A stretch of DNA of 64,000 nucleotides from Undaria pinnatifida (GCA_012845835.1 JABAKD010000002.1:2520501-2584500), one strand, 5' to 3'. Shown: positions 41,240 through 53,440, numbered from the stretch's first letter. Translations and numbers: made by a program. Notes: generated from the letters alone by a model not told the origin.

Positions 41240-42610
41240 CTCGTCGGAAAGCAGTCATTCTGTTTTTTCCGTTGTTTTTTGTTGTGTACCGAAGCCATGG
41301 GTGTTTGTTCGTTCATCGGATCAGCAGAGCGTACCCCTCCTTCGACAAACATGGTTGACGCACGCTGCGTACCACCTCTACCGCAGCACGGTTCTTCTTT
41401 TTCTTCTTCTTCTTTTCAACTTTTTTTTTTTTTTCAAGTATTTACGAGTGCAAAATGATTATGGATAAAAAAGTCTCGTGCTCTTTCGGCGAGGAAAGAA
41501 GGTGGAAAAATGCAGAAGACGCTCGTGTGCCACGCTAGAGGCACGAAGCACGTTTCTCGCCTGAAATGGTCTCTGAAAGATCGTATCTTCTTGACCCAAA
41601 ATTGTCGGGGGTTTTTTCTTCTTTGCACGAATTCTCGTTCTATACCTCCTACGTAGGCCATGGGGATTTTTTTTCATCCGCGATAAAGCAGGTTTATTTT
41701 TCTCCAAATCAGTTTTCCGGGTCAGGAAAGACAATGTCTTGAGCTCGGAAAGTGCGGGACCTCGCAGCAAGAAAAGTGGTCAACCTCTACCGTAGGAGGT
41801 GGTGTCTTTCAGTTTTGAGAGTGCAAATACGCGGATAGGCGACGCGCTCTTTCGGCGACGATAGTGAAGGTGCGGGGGAAAAAAACAAACCAGAAAGAGT
41901 GCTTACTTGCTGTAATAATTGGAGGGCAGAGACGCGGATAAGCCCCTGCCACAAACAGCGAAGACACGCAGAAAGTGCTTTGCTTTTGCGGTGCACAAGA
42001 AGCGCAAGACGACCTGCGAATGCTCTTTCATGCCTACGCAGTATGTAGTGCATTAGAGATGCTACTCCATCACAAAAGTGATAACTGTAACCGTCCATTG
42101 GATGCTGGATCGCTGTGTAGTATTAACACCATCAGACATGTACGGTAGATACATGTGTGTTTTTGCTATTTACGTGTGCACGAGTGCTGGTTATCTTCGC
42201 TCATACGTCAACATGGTATGATTCGAGTGAATCTTGTGAGTCTTGCCTGGGATAAGAGCATGGGCAGAACCTACGCCGTACGACTAGTTCTGTTTTTCTC
42301 GCATAAACTCGCATACCGTTATCAGGTCCGTGCTCACAGGACATGCTCCAGTCACTCTGGAGTGGAAGAATACCCCAGGAAAAAATACAAACACACCAAT
42401 CGCGGTACACGTACGTTCTGCATAGATCATATATATGGAGCAAAAGTCGTACATCCGCCAAAAAAGGGACATACACACGGGGAAATCTACGGTACATGTC
42501 ACTGTCTCACGAATGATGACGTGGTTGTTCTGGATTATCCGCCAAGTGTGCGCAGCAAGAAGACGAAGAAAAGTGCCGACCAGTGCTCGTTGTGTAGTAT
42601 TCACAGCCTG
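41240..42610. other. No gene seen; family A-related and hairpin repeats
   Basis: At 41,240-41,800 there are diverged family A pieces (GTCGGAAAGCAGTCATTC, TACGTAGGCCATGGGG). At 42,180-42,380 is a repeat with a CTCCAGTCACTCTGGAG hairpin, also at 49,430-49,530, 50,440-50,560, 55,470-55,570 and 60,080-60,180. Short open frames here are not convincing. Confidence 0.5.
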
Positions 42611-42880
42611 GCTGGACATATCATGATCTAGATCCTACACCTCGAACAGATCACGATCTACAGTACATCGCATAGATCATATAGATCACATATAGATTAT
42701 CTACAGTAGATCCTGTAACGGCCGTTATGATGGTCTCTGTATACAAGGGGTGCAAATCCAACCCTGGAAACATTTGCTATAAATAGATCACACAGATCGT
42801 ACAGCTCTCGCTCGGTAACATGAGCTAGACCATACAGATCTTCCCCGGGAGATCTAGATCATCAGCGGGGAATCGGTATC
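42610..42880 (-). repeat. GATCT-rich repeat, inverted copy of 1,480-1,790
   Basis: GGTAACATGAGCTAGACCAT and AATCCAACCCTGGAAACAT are reverse complements of the left copy. Confidence 0.75.
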
Positions 42881-43359
42881 TATCCTACGTGTGGTAGTGT
42901 TTAGTAACACCCGTCGAAGTGTATGCAACCAAATTTACAATAGCGGGGTCGTTTTTGGGCGGCCTTTTCTGCGGCGTGGCTCGGGGTCAATCGCGCGATT
43001 GACATTGGTTCTGCTTAAATTTTTGCGATACGAACCTGTACAATGAAATGTTTAGCTACGGTGTGTGCCATAACAATTCGCCTATTACCGTTTTGGTTTC
43101 GGTTGAGGTACAGAGACACCCGTGCGAGTGGCCCCGAACCCGGTAGCGTGAAAAAGGGGATACCCCCGCCCTGCCGTAGGCTTGGTCATGCATCCGCGCC
43201 CGCTAGCGCTCAGCGCTAGGTACTGGTTGCTTCAGCTCATACAGTGCATACATCCCATACGATAGTATTTGAGTGAATCTTGCCTTGGACATGGCATGAA
43301 TGGCAGGACCTACCATTTTTAACAAGCCGGGTGAGTAGTTTACGTATCATAGTGCTGTA

Positions 43360-44590
43360 AGGTTACAGGGTGGGGACACAGAGTGCCCCCTGCAGGTCTG
43401 CCAATTGAGCAGGTCCTCGGAGAGTTTTCACTTTCTTTGCCTTCGTAGAGACGTAGCTTTGTTCGATCCCACCAGAGCCCCGGATAGCTTCTGAGATCGG
43501 AGCTCCGATCTATTTCCTAACTTTCCCGAATATGAAATGCCGACTTTATCATACGAAACCCATCCGAATTATCTCAAATTCGGATGATTACAGGCCTTTC
43601 GAGGCCGTATCTTAACACTAGCCCACCCTGATTAGTCGCATGTGCAGAAATATGGGAGATTCGGGGAAATTCCAGTTCTACGAACTAGACCATGAGTCGA
43701 AGATGCGGCTCCTCAAACCCACTCCCTCACCTCTAACGGTCTGGCTATAGAGCCAAGAACACGCGATTTTCAAAGGGAACAAAACATGTTCCTGGCTCCA
43801 TAGCCAGACCGTTAGAGGCGTGGGAGTGGGTTTTGAGGAGCCGCATCTTCGACTCATGGTGGTTCGTAGAACCGGAGTTTCGCCGAATCTCCCATATTTC
43901 TGCATATGCGACTAATCAGGGTGGGCTAGTGTTAAGATACGGCCTCGAAAGGCCTGCAATTATCCGAGTTTGAGATCATTTGGATGGGTTTCGTATGATG
44001 AGGTTGGCAAGTCAAGCTTTAGACGACGCCATTTGTAAGGTTACAGGGTGGGGACACAGAGTGCCCCCGACAAGTCTGCCAATTGAGCAGGTCCTCGGAG
44101 AGTACAGTACTCGTTTTCTTTGCCTTCGTAGAGGTGTTAAGATACGGCCTCGAAAGGCCTGTAATTATCCGAATTTGAGATTATTTGGATGGCTTTCGTA
44201 TGATAAGGTTGGCGTTTTACATTCGGGAAAGTTTGGAAATAGATGGGAGGCACGTGCCTCCGAACTCAAAAGCTATCTGGGGCTCTGGTGGAAACGAATA
44301 AAGCTACGTCTCTAGGAAGAAAACAAAAGTGAGTCCCTGGTACTCTCCGAGGACCTGCTCAATTGGCAGACCTGCAGGGGGCACTCTGTCCCCCCCCCCG
44401 TAACTTAACAGAGACGTAGCTTTATTCGATGCCACCAGAACCCCGGATAGCTTCTGAGATTGGAGGCACGTGCCTCCGATCTATTTCCTAACTTTCCTGA
44501 ATATAAAACGCCAACCTTATCATACGAGACCCATCTAAATGATCTCAAATTCGGATAATTGCAGACCTTTCGAGGCCGTAGCTTAACAGT
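43360..44590. mobile_element. Nested family E cluster with a long inverted repeat
   Basis: A left arm of about 43,520-43,765 is the reverse complement of about 43,793-44,020 (GGCTCCATAGCCAGACCGTT, GAGGAGCCGCATCTTCGACT), separated by only about 30 bases. Around it are three more family E pieces (43,360, 44,038 and 44,135-44,590), some opposite in orientation. The transcript or single strand could fold into a hairpin of over 200 base pairs. Confidence 0.85.
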
Positions 44591-44599
44591 ACCGCATCC

Positions 44600-46390
44600 G
44601 CTGCCGTTCTGGACCAGGTTTGAATCTTCTACACAAGCGAATACTAGTGCCTACCTACGAAGTCAAGAACGCATCGTTCGCGCCGCAGCAACAGCAGCGG
44701 TTTGAAGCGAGCGGCTGCGAAAGAAGAATTGCCTAATTCGACTTTTCAATTATTTTTCGTCTGTGCTTTGTTTGCCTTCTGCTCTGCAGGCTCGTCGATG
44801 CTGCGAGAGGCACTGATGATGTGCGCTACGGGAAGTAGGGTTGCTTCATTTCGGCTTTTTTAAAACGATTTTTTGGCTTGGTTTTCAGGTATGCCGTGTT
44901 TACGCTCTGGTCTGCAAGCTCTTCCATGCTGCGACACACTCTGCCTACGTACATGAAGACGGAGGTTACAGCCGCTTTCTAGATCAATGTTACGCGTGCC
45001 GACACGTCAAATTATTATTGGTAACTCTTCCAAGTCTCTAAAATTTAGAGACTTGAGACGGGAAAAATGACGACGAAAATTGACGATTGGGCACCTTGGC
45101 AGCCACTGCTGCTGGTTGACCACGGCAAAATCGGTGTCACACCTACGACAACAACGCAAATACGCCCGTACGGGACGGGGCGCGGCATGATCGTGCGCGT
45201 GCTGCTGCTTCGCTCTCACGCTACTGGTAGACACCTGAAAATATCGCAATTTCGTGAGGTATTTTGTCGCTATACTATAATCAAGATATAATCAACCCCC
45301 AAACCGAGTCATTTGTGCCCAATTGCAACGAACGATGCTATTATACATTTCACCTGGTACCAGATACCAGGTGGGTATCATTGATTGCGATGAACGATGC
45401 CACGGTATATTAGACCTGGCGGCGGAGAATACTGGTTGTACTTGCATCACACGGTGTGTGGGGTGTTTTTCGCGCTGTTGTTTTTTGCTGGGGCTCGTTT
45501 TTCATGTTTTTGTACCCCGATGGAGGCGGAGCTCGAGTGCACGACTATTGCAACGAACGATGCTATTTTGATTAGTCCCTGACGGACACAATGAGTACAG
45601 CAGTACTATAATTAATACTATACTGTAAGGTATAGTGCCGTGCCGTGTGCGGTCGGCCCCACCCAATCAATGTTGATATTTTTGGAAGACAAGAAGACCA
45701 GTTCAGTACAGATTGAAAGCTACGAACCTCAAGAAGAGCTAGCTCGTCGAAAAAAAGGTCTCGCTGTTGTATTCGTTTGTTTATCGATGACGTTGTTGAA
45801 TTGAAAAGGTAATTTGTGTGTCCAGAGGAGAGAAGCTATTGCCCGCTGGCATTGCCGTTCATGTTCTATCAAAATTATTGCCGTTTGGAGTTACCATGGT
45901 ACAGGCTTTGACCCTTCTCTTCAAAACTTCCGTAGACACTGCTGTAGCCGACAGATTGTTATTCGTTATTTTTGGTGCTGCACGCGAGACGGTCACTCGC
46001 GATGAGATGCTCTTTTACGTATACTTTTCACCCGTCCGCACAGAAGTTAAGCAAAAAGTCCGTGCTCGACAGATGGTCGCAACGGTTGTTCGCTTCTTGT
46101 GGGTTGGCTGGGCGGATCTCTCCATGACATTATGTTGTGCCGCCCGTCGTGTGCCATCAAGCTTGTTATGTCGCGCCTCGCTCTCGCGTGTATGTACCAG
46201 ATGCACGCAACAGGAATAGGTGCAGATACCATCAGATGCTGTTGCACGCAAAAACGAACTTCCGTAACATGAAGACGAAAGAAAGACCAAGACGGGCCTT
46301 CCCACCCGCTCATGAACTACGACCACACACGCACGAGCGCAAGTCTTTTCTCTGCCTCTGTCTCTCCGTCTGCGAAGCGAGGTGGTTTGT
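44600..46390. other. Mostly unique sequence, no gene recognised
   Basis: This stretch is one of the few repeat-poor parts. It has several 70-130 residue open frames, for example 45,818-46,219 (+) with hydrophobic segments (LFKTSVDTAVADRLLFVIFG). None matches a family I know and frames on both strands overlap, so I do not call a gene. Confidence 0.4.
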
Positions 46391-46393
46391 GTC

Positions 46394-46747
46394 ATGGCAT
46401 GCATCGATGTCATAGCAAGAATACCTTACGCCCGTACCTCCATCGCGTCTTGGCTCCGGCTCTCGGCGGCAGCGCTGTTTCTCCTCTTCGTCGCGAGGAT
46501 GGCCGCGGTAATCAGCGATAACTACCCGTGGTACAATTCTCTCCCGTGCTCCCCACAAGTCACACGCCACAAGCCACACAAGCTATCTGGGCTGTCAGCT
46601 ATCAATCCAGTCAACCAAACCCTCCAGCGGGCGGATACCCTCTGGTGGGATCCATACTCGTACACGTTCCCGTTCGCAGATTTTAAAATTTTATCCCCAG
46701 AATATTGGAAATTACGCCGCATAAATAAATATGGAGGCAGGTTTTAG
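46394..46747 (+). CDS. Candidate small membrane protein, 117 residues, unknown function
   Basis: The open frame from ATG 46,394 to TAG 46,747 lies in repeat-poor DNA. After a short start (MACIDVIARIPYARTSIASW) comes a hydrophobic stretch LRLSAAALFLLFVARMAAVI (about residues 21-40), likely one membrane anchor. Then follows a polar, aromatic-rich tail ending SPEYWKLRRINKYGGRF. The tail (RADTLWWDPYSYTFPFADFK) has the look of a real protein rather than a random frame. Two in-frame codons upstream of the ATG are open, so it may be an exon of a longer gene. I do not recognise it. Confidence 0.35.
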   Translation: MACIDVIARIPYARTSIASWLRLSAAALFLLFVARMAAVISDNYPWYNSLPCSPQVTRHKPHKLSGLSAINPVNQTLQRADTLWWDPYSYTFPFADFKILSPEYWKLRRINKYGGRF

Positions 46748-46749
46748 AA

Positions 46750-47690
46750 GGGGCTGTCTCGGAGATGTCCCCTACGTAAAGCGAACACAGCAGCAACAGT
46801 GCAGAGTTGCATCAGCAACAATACGCAATCACCACGGCATTGTCCTAAGATTCTTCTACATATATCAGCTCTGCTCGCGAAGTCTGCTTAGCTAGGAGCG
46901 ACAGCTTTGGTCGGAACGGCTTGGAGAGGAGCTGCCCGGGCAAGCAAGGTATGGCAAGCAGCAGAACACTGAGACTGCTGACTGCTGTCTGCTGTTGCTG
47001 TACGTAAGTGTTTTCACAGAGCCGAACCTAAGAATCTATATTTTTCAATCAACCAGAACACAACCAAGCATCGATGCTGCAGCTCAGACCGAGCCATGAC
47101 CACAACACACGCCTTGCACAGCAGCACCAGCAACAGTGTTCTTCTACGGTGTCGCCCCGTCGAAGTGCTCACCGGCGGCGCCTGGCACCACCCGCTCAAC
47201 TCCGCTCATCCCTCTGTCAGATGCCAACCGGCCCGAGAGTTGAATGTTGATCACGTGCGCTTGCGATCGTATCGGATTTCATTTTGTTTCGAAACTCGGG
47301 GAGGTTCGAGCTGCTCACGTAGGCTCACTCTCGAGCTCAAGCTGCTTTCTCGTGCAAGCACCCGGTGTGCTTCCCGACTAGGCCGTACCGACCACGCCGG
47401 GATAGTGTGCAACAGCAGACTAGGTGGCAGCGTAGCAGCACAATGTCCTGTAAAGATAGCGGCGTGATACGTACTCCTAGCGGTGTACCGGTAGTCTACG
47501 AACCTGATTTTGTGCTGGATGGTTCTTCTGTTCTGCGTGTGAGAGACAAACGGCGGAAAAGCACCAGCGAACAAGCAAAACATGTCGACAAAAACTTTGA
47601 CTTTTTGACTTTTGACTTTTTGAACGAGGCACGAGGTTGTTTGGTGGTCTCCCGATACTCTATAATTGGCTAGGCAACAATGCCGGCAGT
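46750..47690. other. No gene recognised; possible tRNA-like remnant at 47,290-47,400 (-)
   Basis: On the minus strand GGCCTAGTCGGGAAGCACAC resembles a tRNA D-arm/box A and GAGCTCGAGAGT weakly resembles box B. It does not fold as an intact tRNA and may be a worn SINE head. The rest shows nothing I can name. Confidence 0.3.
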
Positions 47691-47749
47691 ATACGGGACA
47701 CCGGCACTAACGGGTATGGTACGGCGGTACAGCAGCAGACGTGCCTCTA

Positions 47750-48315
47750 TAGAGCCTGTTGAATAGTGCTGGTTGCCCGCTTTAGTGCCTAAGAAATCCC
47801 TCAAAACAGATGAAACAACTAATTAGTAGTAATGTCCTTTTTATGCGAAGTGTTAGGGTAGGTTCCTATATAGTGCCGGTTTTATAGCACATACCGGAAC
47901 TATAGAAGGACCACTACCTCTGCTAATGATGCTACCACGGGTACACGGTACATGCCGTGGTACTCCTGGTATTTTCCACCAGCAGACGCGAGTCAACGTG
48001 GGAAGAAAAAATGCTGAATTGTTCTCGCGATAAAAACGAAGAACGCACGTACGGTAATGGGAAGGGGGAAGAAGAGCCCGCTATGCGACCCCGGATCTGA
48101 GTTAGTACTGGGAGAGGGAGCGCGAGAGTAATGCGAAGATAATTAATGGGACGGGGAAAAAAAAAGAAAAAAAGTATGAACAGTTTAAATTATTTAATAG
48201 CGAGTTCGGGTTGTGTCTAGCGATTCCATAGGCACTAAATACGAAACAGGTGCTATTCAACCAGCACTACAACGAAAGTAGGCACTACTCAAACCGGCAC
48301 TATATGGGCATTCCC
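47750..48315. mobile_element. MITE-like element with inverted GTGCTGGTTGAATAG ends
   Basis: The left end CCTGTTGAATAGTGCTGGTTG and the right end GGTGCTATTCAACCAGCAC are inverted copies. CGGCACTATATxGG words sit at both sides (47,870 and 48,295). The inside is AT-rich and non-coding. Confidence 0.55.
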
Positions 48316-48779
48316 TACTTCATCATCGTCCCGGAGCGGTCCGCACACGACCATTCGAGCCAGGTACCATTTTTCGACAAAAGATAAGATCCGTTTGTAG
48401 ATCAACAGGTTTTGTTATATTGTCGTACAGACGAGTGTGTATATTTTGTATTTTGTTGACACACGAGCGAATGTATCTGTAGCATGAGTATACACCTACC
48501 GAAACTATGTTCTTCTGTGTTCCTGGACTGCAGCCATGATGGTCCTTATATCTAATTTGAGTGTTTGAGCCCCCCACGCCCCTAAGGAGGCTGGTGCTGA
48601 TTAGCAGTGCAGCACAAACCAACGAAGTTACAAATTGCAAATTACCTCACACGAACTACCATGTACCTTACCCTGCTGGCATGCTGTACAGGTGTGTACA
48701 TGCTGGTACTCGTCATCATGCCGGTGATCTCGTCCGAATTATATGAATACGTACGTCGTCTACAACAAAATGACTTGGA

Positions 48780-48870
48780 AGTATATAATACGCGCGATCG
48801 GAGTATCACACACAGCTTGCAGAGATGAGTTTTCGACACAATCTTCGATCTCACAGCTGGAGTGTATTTT
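48780..48870 (-). repeat. Family B repeat fragment next to a SINE
   Basis: CGCGCGATCGGAGTATCACA and GATCTCACAGCTGGAGTGTA. It ends about 25 bases before the SINE head at 48,893. The same pairing occurs at 59,510-59,607. Confidence 0.85.
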
Positions 48871-48892
48871 CTTTTTTTTATAATAATAATGA

Positions 48893-49165
48893 ATCGGTCG
48901 CCCCGGTGGCGTATCAGGTTATCCTCGAAGCTGGTATAGGTCAGTTTCGTGAGTTCGAATCCCCCCGAGTGCATACGTACTCGTATGAATTCGTGCGGAC
49001 TTTCACTTTGGCACAAATTGACTTGCGGAAAACGCGAGAGCGTGAGGTAGGAAACGCGATGAAAAATCGACGTGCAGTGGGATTGCTGAACCCTATGCGC
49101 GATAAAAAATGAAGGCAAGAGCACCTGTGACCACGGCTCATCCAGAAGCTGGACAGCAGACGTGT
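48893..49165 (+). mobile_element. tRNA-derived SINE, best plus-strand copy
   Basis: Box A TGGCGTATCAGG (48,907-48,918) and box B AGTTCGAATCC (48,952-48,962) are spaced as in a tRNA. The body has ATTGACTTGCGGAAAACGCG and CGATGAAAAATCGACGTGCA; the tail is TGTGACCACGGCTCATCCAG. A-rich (AATAAT) sequence follows. Pol III promoter boxes plus a fixed tail define a SINE. Copies: 34,880 (-), 38,885 (-), 56,515 (-), 59,607 (+) and 61,395 (-). Confidence 0.85.
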
Positions 49166-49701
49166 GCGAAAAAAAATAATAATAATGTTGTCGGAGGGCA
49201 AAAAATAAATAAATAATAATAATGGTTGTACGATGCACGACGAGTTTTTCACGAGCATAGTAGTGATGAGCAGCAGCAAAGTAACGCGTGGCAGATATTT
49301 AAATATTACTAGTAGTAGACGAGAGCTGTCGAGGGAGCTGTGTCGGGGTGGCGTCCGTGTGGCTACCGGGTGTGCTGTGTGTTGTGTGTTGTGTGCTGTG
49401 TCGTTGGATACATGCTATGATATACCTGGTATACAGGTATCAGGTTGTTGTTTACACATTAACTCGCATAATCAAGTCCGGCATGGCCACAGGACAGGCT
49501 CCATCACTACTGTGGAGCGGGTGGGTTGGTGTTTTAAAACCCCAGCATAATAAACCAAAACTGGTCCGCGCATACGATGTATACCAAATGTGCATATTAA
49601 TATGATACGACCAAGCTTCCCAGTGTCGCAGGTGTGGTTAGTCCCGGGGGTGTCTGCTGCAAGTCAAAGGTGAAGTTGAAAAGGGGGACAAGAGTCTACT
49701 C

Positions 49702-49985
49702 GTAAAAACTAAAGCAAAAGCAATTACTATTGATAATAGCCACTGCCCTTGTGACCGGACAGGTAACACCGACCAGCACGAACGAGTTCATAGCTTAATC
49801 TATCTACCTGACGATATCATCGTATATATAGCTGAAGTCTTGTAAAAACTAAAGCAAAAACAACTACTATTAACAATAGCCACTGCCCTTGTGACCGGAC
49901 AGGTAACACCGACCAGCACGAACGAGTTCGTTAATAGCTTAATCTATCTACCTCCTATATCACCGTGTATATAGCTGAAGTAGTC
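49702..49985 (+). repeat. 140-base direct duplication
   Basis: GTAAAAACTAAAGCAAAAxC and GCCACTGCCCTTGTGACCGG start at 49,702 and 49,842. The copies differ by a few bases and one short indel. Confidence 0.9.
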
Positions 49986-49999
49986 GTACACATCTCCCA

Positions 50000-50580
50000 A
50001 AAAAAAGTAAAGTGGAATCGGAAGTCATACTTGCAGTGCGTACCCAGGTATGTAATTAGTTACGTAGACACGCCAGCAGGGGGGGTTAGCGATGTAAGGG
50101 GTAAGGCAAGCTACCACGCGCAAGCCAACACAGCGCTATGATACGAAAACAAAAAAAAAAACGCGTCCGATCCACCAGGTAAGCAACAAAATGAAAAACG
50201 ACGTAAGACAACCACGTGTGTATGCATTTTGCACGTATTCATATTAATTCATGGTGTAAATACATATACCTGGGATACGTGAGCTCGCTTGCCGGGGGAA
50301 GCGTACGAGCAATAAAATACAAGTACGAGTATCATTATCAGGTATGTATACCAATTCCACTTTGTGTACTTGTATGTTTCTGGCGGAGGCATGAATTGCG
50401 TCAGCTGTGATATATGCGTGTACCACCTTTGGTTTGTGCTTTTTCCCTGGGGTATTCCTCAGCTCCAGAGTGACTGGAGCCTGTCCTGTGACGACGGACT
50501 TGATTGTGCGAGTTAATGAGAGAACAACAACAACCAGGTGCCTTTGTTTGGTATTGTCACATGGTATAGTATGTACGTAT
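50000..50580. other. No gene seen
   Basis: AT-rich sequence with the CTCCAGAGTGACTGGAGC hairpin repeat at 50,440-50,560. Nothing else is recognisable. Confidence 0.4.
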
Positions 50581-51240
50581 TTATATTATAAAATTGCAAA
50601 TACACTTCAGCTGGGAGATCGAAGATTTTGTCGCAACTTATCTTTGCAAGCTGTGTGTGACACTCCGATCGCGCGTATTACTGGGTGTGTGTCCTCATGA
50701 AGGATATATTATAAAAATGAAAATACACTCCAGCTGTGAGATTGAAGATTTCGTCGAAACTCATCTTTGCAAGCTGTGTGACACTCCGATCGCGCGTATT
50801 ACGAGTTGTGTGTTCTCATAAAGGATATAGGTCGGCGACTCCCCTTACAACTACAGTGTAGCTATCAGGGTCAACAGGGTGATTTTAGTCAGTCTGTGCG
50901 CGGAAACTATAAAACACGTTTTCTAGGGGGACAAAATCTGACAGCTGTGGAGGGAAATGTATCCTTTTATCAAGTGAATCCTATAAGTTATGAAAATTTT
51001 AAATACACTCCAGCTGTGAGATTGAAGTTTTTGTCGAAACTCATCTTTGCAAGCTGTGTGTGATACTCCAAAGGATGTAAAGGTCGGCGACTCCCGTTGG
51101 AACTACACTTGGTGTAGCTTGTACCACGGTCAACAGGGTGATGTTAATCAGTCTGTGCGCGGAAACTATGAAACCCGTTTTTGAGAGGGACAAAATCTGA
51201 CAGCTGTGGAAGGAAATGCAACAGTTTATCAAGTGTATCC
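50580..51240 (+). repeat. Three family B copies in a row
   Basis: AATACACTTCAGCTGGGAGA (50,598), AATACACTCCAGCTGTGAGA (50,725) and AATACACTCCAGCTGTGAGA (51,002). The second and third keep the GGTCGGCGACTCCC ... GACAAAATCTGACAGCTGTG 3' half. A run of CTAxAAGTxxTA spacer separates them. Confidence 0.88.
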
Positions 51241-51354
51241 TGTAAGTCGTATTTATATCTGGAAGCCATTAATTAACGGTTAATGGTCTGATATCGTCAA
51301 CACGCATTGCGGAGCAGATACAAGAATACCGAACCACACATAGCAAAGCAAGGG

Positions 51355-51425
51355 CGTGTGTGAAAGGAGAGGAGAGAGGAGAGGTAGGGGGAAAGAGGGG
51401 AGGGGAGATGGGGGGAGGGTTCGTT
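51355..51425 (+). repeat. Purine-only GGAGAGG tract
   Basis: A strand of AGGAGAGGAGAGAGGAG and GGGGAGGGGAGATGGGG type. Nothing coding. Confidence 0.85.
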
Positions 51426-51939
51426 TGAGGGGCCTAGGGGCCTGGTGTGAGTACATTATTGAACTAATGAAACGCCTCTGCTCGTGGTAATAACACTATT
51501 AATAGCAGATCTACGGCAACTGCACAGAGTACTGTTTGTTCAAAAATAACAGCCAATGGCACGTACACAGACCCAGGATCCAGAACCCAGAACCCAGAAC
51601 CTACAAAACAGAACTTAGAACCCCTTGAATCCAGAACCCAGGCAGAGCGCAGACGCCGCCAGCAGGCAGCACCCAGCACCATCATGGACACACAAAAAAA
51701 ATAATAATCAAGCGCAACACACGTTAAGATCCACGATTTGAAGACCCGTGGCGATATATACGAACGTTGTGATCATGATGAGATTAGGCGCCATATTTCG
51801 TTTTTTTTTTGTTTCTTTTTTTTTGTTTTTTTCAACGAAAAAAAAACCCTCCGTGGCCGGCCGCCTGAGGCCGCCTGATGGATTGCTAGCACCTACGAGT
51901 ATTATCACCTATCCCCTTATCATACATAGACATAAGGCG

Positions 51940-52840
51940 CGTGCTTACGATAGAGATATTAAGGTATACCGTTTTTTGGCGAGGGGCGTGTTGTGAATGA
52001 CGGGGCTTCTCAACCCAAAATCGTTGGAAATATGTCATTTTTTGCATGATTCTCGCTGTATATACCTACGTAGGCCATGGGATTTTATACTATCCGCGAT
52101 AAAGCAGGTTTATTGTATTTTTCTCCAAAATCGTTTTTTGGGGTTAAGAAGGACCTGCTTAAGGAGGTTTTTTCTTGACCTTCCAGAGTGATGAACCTCC
52201 GAAAGAAAGGGGTTCATACCTAGGCCATGGGATTTTTCATCCGCGATAAAGCGGCATGTATTTATCACAAATCGTTTTCTGGGGTTAAGAAGGACGTGTC
52301 TTGAGGAGGTTTTTTCTTGACCTTCCAGAGTGAGGAACCTCTAAAAAAAATTGGTTCACCTCTATCGTGGCTATCGTGGCACGCGCCTTGACCCCCCTTC
52401 CCCCCCCCCCTCTCGCCCACAGAGCAGCCCTGCAAGAGTTTCGACAAAGTCTCGATCTCAAAGCCGAGAGTGAGGTTGGTGTCTTTCGAGTACTGACGCG
52501 TGCTACAATAGAGGCGCGCCAACCATGTTTTTTCTGAGGTTGTTCCTCAATTCGGGAGCCCCGAACCCCTCCCTATACTAAATCCAAGTAATTTTGTCCC
52601 CATAGACGGGTTTCTAGTTGTAAAGGGGATAACCCTCTCCCAACAACTGATTTGAAGAAAAGCAAAACTACTGCTGCATACCGGATGAAAAATTCCATGG
52701 CCTAGATACACAACGAGAATCGCGCGCGCAAAAAAGTGTCCTATTATTTATTTATTTTTCCGACGATTAAGGGGTTAAGGAGCCCCGTCATGCAGGAACC
52801 GTTTCAGACGAAAACTGCCACCTCTGTCGTAGCATGCGTC
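51940..52840. mobile_element. Family A cluster with a mini-MITE inside
   Basis: Family A words (GAGATATTAAGGTATACCG, GGCCATGGGATTTT, CGTCATGCAGGAACCGTTTC) recur at 51,950, 52,070, 52,220 and 52,680-52,830. A GAAGGACxTGxCTTxAGGAGG block is duplicated at 52,150 and 52,290. An 88-base TIR element is at 52,560-52,632. Confidence 0.75.
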
Positions 52841-53299
52841 TGCTTGCTTCTTAGGACAGGGCATCGCAGTGAAATTGGTGTCTTTCAGAATGTGTGTTTT
52901 CATGAACAAGGCAACGCAGGCGGCAGCAGTCGCATCGACAGCAGCAGTACCGACAGCAGTAGCGCCGACAGCAGTGGCAGCGCCGACAGCTGTGTGAAGA
53001 GGGGGGCTGGGACAAATGTTTTTCGGGTGTTGGACTATAAAGCGGGGTGTTCTGCTCGCTACGAAGTGCACAGCTTTAGCTATCGGCTACTTCCAAGATT
53101 GGGTACTGCATCAAGTACACCACGACAATAACCCACCACCCAGCCGAAGCAGCACAGCAAGCGGTAGCGGTAGCGGTGGTGGTGGTGGTGGTGGCGGTGG
53201 ATATGCGCTGGGGGGGGTAGATGGGGTGGGGGGGAGACTCTAAAGTGCTGCGCTGATTGAAATCGGTGCATTGATCTACTTATGAATACGTATGAATAT

Positions 53300-53440
53300 T
53301 ATATAATAGACCTGTATCCTTCACGAGGGTATACTCACTCCGTATCACGCGTGATCGAAGTATCACACGCAGCCTGCAAAGCTGAGTTTTGATTGAAGTC
53401 CTTTTTGGTCGATCTCACAGCTGAAGTGTGTTTTTTCAGT
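53300..53440 (-). repeat. Family B repeat, minus copy
   Basis: GATCGAAGTATCACACGCAG and GATCTCACAGCTGAAGTGTG; it directly precedes the LINE remnant. Confidence 0.8.

Noticed and set aside
45818-46219. Plus-strand frame of 133 residues with hydrophobic segments
   Set aside because: Opposite-strand frames of equal length overlap it, and its Cys/Ser-rich end looks like random translation. Kept only as a note in the region entry.
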